In this document: piece after piece, positions 5,114-6,503 of the stretch
How the letters are laid out: the number at the start of each line of letters is the position of its first letter
Numbering within the stretch: the first letter of the stretch is position 1
NCBI GenBank assembly: GCA_002341825.1
Contig: DDOU01000101.1
Coordinates: forward strand, 1 to 6,503
Source: Candidatus Igneacidithiobacillus taiwanensis
GTDB lineage: Bacteria; Pseudomonadota; Gammaproteobacteria; Acidithiobacillales; Acidithiobacillaceae
DNA: 6,503 nucleotides
Reading direction: 5' to 3'
Notes under the pieces: generated by a model
Told to the model about the DNA's origin: nothing
Seen by the model: only the letters and a program-made list of their open reading frames with translations
The model's database searches: none
Position numbers and translations under genes: made by a program

Positions 5114-6478
5114 CTACCGGTGGGCAGCAGTCCAATCCACCCAGAGCCACTCCTCCGCGCTGGCCGCTGTGAGCGCCGGCGGGTAAAAGCCGGGGATGCA
5201 GAGAATCTCCCCGGCTTCTGTCCATAAGATCGGGATGCGGTCGCGCAAAAAAGGCGGCACTGCGAGCTCCAGCAACAGTTTTTTTACCGGGCGCTTTTGT
5301 CCGCTGCGATTGCAATAGAGGCTCCCCTCTTCGCGGCGCCGCCAGTACAGTCGGCTTGCTGCCAGCTGCGTTTTGGTGCCCACCGCCACTGCGCTCTCGC
5401 TGAGTTCGACCGGCCGCTCCTTGCCCCAAGCCCAGCGGAATCCGCAGCTTTCCCCGCTGGGTAGCTTGGGTAGCCAAGGTCTTTCATCGAGACAAAAATC
5501 CGGCAGCTCGCGCCAGAACCAGAGCCGCTCTCCCTGGCGCCAAAAGAAAACATCCTGCCATTGCAGTCGTTTGCCGCCTTGCTGCGGCCCGCACAGACGC
5601 AGAAGGCGCTGCAGGGTGTGCTGGTCGGGCATTGGCACCGCCAAATCGCGCAGCCAACGGCGCAGCAAGACCCGCTGTAGCGGTGGGGACAAGGCCTGCA
5701 CTGCCCGCACGGGAAGCCAGTGAGGAGGCGACTTCGATGTCGCCCAGATCTCCTGCTTTCGCGCTAGGTACCACGCATCCTCCACGGCGCGCTGATCTGC
5801 TAGGTTGGTGGCGCTGCGCGCTAGGCATTCTGAGGCCTTGGGCCAGCCCAAGTCGGCAAGGAGCGGAAAGACGTGTTGACGCACGCGAGCACGGGCATAG
5901 CGCGGATCGGCATTGGCCGGATCCTCGATCCACGTAAGCCCGCGTTGCCGCAGGTACTGCTGCAGCTGCGCCCGCGACAAGGTCAAAAAAGGACGCGCCA
6001 AGGTACCGCGGCCAAGGGGACGGCGCTCGGGCATGGCCGCCAAGCCATCAATGCCCGCACCACGCAAGAGCTGCAACAGCAGGGTCTCGGCTTGGTCATC
6101 GCGATGCTGGGCACTGAGCAGCCAATCCCCTGCCTGCAGTTGCGCGGCCAGCAGGGCATAGCGCCCTTGCCGGGCACGGTCTTCCGGGCCTTCTCCTTCC
6201 AGGTCGGCAGGCAGATTAAGCACGGTGCAGGGATAGCCGTAGCGCGCGGCTTGTTGCTCGGCATGCGCAGCCCAGCGATCACTGTCGGGATGCCAGTGGT
6301 GATTTACGTGCAACAGGTGCAATTGCAAACCGATGGCCTGCCCAGCCGCCAGTAGGGCCGTGGAATCGCCACCGCCGCTAAAGGCAAGAAAAAGACGTTT
6401 TTCTGGGGGAAGGGACCACTCAGTCCAGACTTTGTGGCGCAGCCAAGCCTCGGGCTCAGGCGGCGCCAACGACACCAT
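5114..6478 (-). CDS. tilS: TilS, tRNA(Ile)-lysidine synthase
   Basis: 454 residues, slightly longer than E. coli TilS (432). The enzyme uses ATP and lysine to turn C34 of tRNA-Ile(CAU) into lysidine, switching both decoding (AUG to AUA) and charging (Met to Ile). It is essential in most bacteria. The N-terminal PP-loop ATPase domain has SGGGDS at 34-39, HVNHHW at 57-62, HRDDQAET at 125-132, and EDPANADPRYARARVR at 185-200. A middle domain (about 215-330) and a C-terminal tRNA-binding domain (about 375-440, with KRPVKKLL and PPFLRDRIPILW) follow. The start ATG at 6478-6476 overlaps the accA tail by 23 nt. No clear Shine-Dalgarno precedes it, so coupled translation with accA is likely. The gene is convergent with dksA. 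Confidence 0.95.
   Translation of the reverse strand: MVSLAPPEPEAWLRHKVWTEWSLPPEKRLFLAFSGGGDSTALLAAGQAIGLQLHLLHVNHHWHPDSDRWAAHAEQQAARYGYPCTVLNLPADLEGEGPEDRARQGRYALLAAQLQAGDWLLSAQHRDDQAETLLLQLLRGAGIDGLAAMPERRPLGRGTLARPFLTLSRAQLQQYLRQRGLTWIEDPANADPRYARARVRQHVFPLLADLGWPKASECLARSATNLADQRAVEDAWYLARKQEIWATSKSPPHWLPVRAVQALSPPLQRVLLRRWLRDLAVPMPDQHTLQRLLRLCGPQQGGKRLQWQDVFFWRQGERLWFWRELPDFCLDERPWLPKLPSGESCGFRWAWGKERPVELSESAVAVGTKTQLAASRLYWRRREEGSLYCNRSGQKRPVKKLLLELAVPPFLRDRIPILWTEAGEILCIPGFYPPALTAASAEEWLWVDWTAAHR
5187..5217. repeat. 10-bp perfect inverted repeat inside the 3' end of tilS
   Basis: AAGCCGGGGA (5187-5196) and TCCCCGGCTT (5208-5217) are exact reverse complements around an 11-nt loop. On the minus strand the stem is followed by a run of four T (GGCTTTTACC), so it resembles a weak intrinsic terminator, about 70 nt before the tilS stop. 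On the plus strand no T run follows. It could be a 3'-end stabiliser for dksA read-through RNA, a pause site within tilS, or chance in GC-rich coding DNA. Confidence 0.4.
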
Positions 6479-6503
6479 AGTGCATCAAGCGTTCGTAGCG
6501 ATG
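6456..6503 (-). CDS. accA: AccA, acetyl-CoA carboxylase carboxyltransferase alpha subunit (last 15 residues)
   Basis: In the frame offset from tilS, the minus strand encodes HRYERLMHYGVVGAA followed by TGA at 6458-6456. The RYERLM.YG core matches the C-terminal end of proteobacterial AccA (E. coli ends RRYQRLMSYGYA, from memory). AccA and AccD form the carboxyltransferase that makes malonyl-CoA for fatty acid synthesis. The rest of the gene lies beyond the right edge. accA immediately before tilS is a common proteobacterial arrangement, which supports the call despite the short fragment. Confidence 0.75.
   Translation of the reverse strand, partial: HRYERLMHYGVVGAA

Noticed and set aside
4824..5477. 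Open frame of 217 codons on the minus strand across the dksA/tilS junction
   Set aside because: It lies antisense to dksA and out of frame with tilS, has no family motifs, and both overlapped genes are certain.

Overview
This 6.5-kb window looks like chromosomal housekeeping DNA from a GC-rich, autotrophic gammaproteobacterium-like organism. Acidithiobacillus or a relative is my best guess. That guess rests on DksA and AccA-tail sequences close to the proteobacterial versions, a cytochrome bd assembly transporter, and a CbbY-type sugar phosphatase of the kind found in Calvin-cycle bacteria. The genus is an inference from recalled protein patterns, not a database match. No mobile element, CRISPR array, tRNA or rRNA is visible.

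Layout, left to right. (1) Positions 1-3282, minus strand: a gene for a stand-alone FIST-domain protein, then cydD, then the first 120 codons of cydC, which runs off the left edge. cydD and cydC overlap by 8 nt; 59 nt separate the FIST gene from cydD, and that gap holds a candidate extended -10 promoter. (2) Positions 3283-3718: about 436 nt without a convincing gene. It holds a candidate promoter and 5'-UTR hairpin for the FIST gene and two small dyads built on the half-site TGCACA. (3) Positions 3719-4492, minus strand: a HAD phosphatase of the CbbY type. (4) Positions 4493-4643: a divergent regulatory region in which the cbbY and dksA promoters appear to share overlapping -35 hexamers. (5) Positions 4644-5099, plus strand: dksA. 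(6) Positions 5114-6478, minus strand: tilS, convergent with dksA across only 14 nt. (7) Positions 6456-6503, minus strand: the last 15 codons of accA, whose 3' end overlaps the start of tilS.

How the genes fit together. CydDC is needed to assemble cytochrome bd quinol oxidase. DksA is the RNA polymerase partner of ppGpp. TilS makes the lysidine base that lets tRNA-Ile read AUA. AccA is a subunit of acetyl-CoA carboxylase. CbbY probably removes an inhibitory sugar bisphosphate that blocks Rubisco. The FIST protein is the least understood gene; its place directly before cydDC is the most suggestive context here. I did not find a clearly new multi-gene system. The points most worth checking are the FIST-cydDC association and the shared-box cbbY/dksA promoter region.
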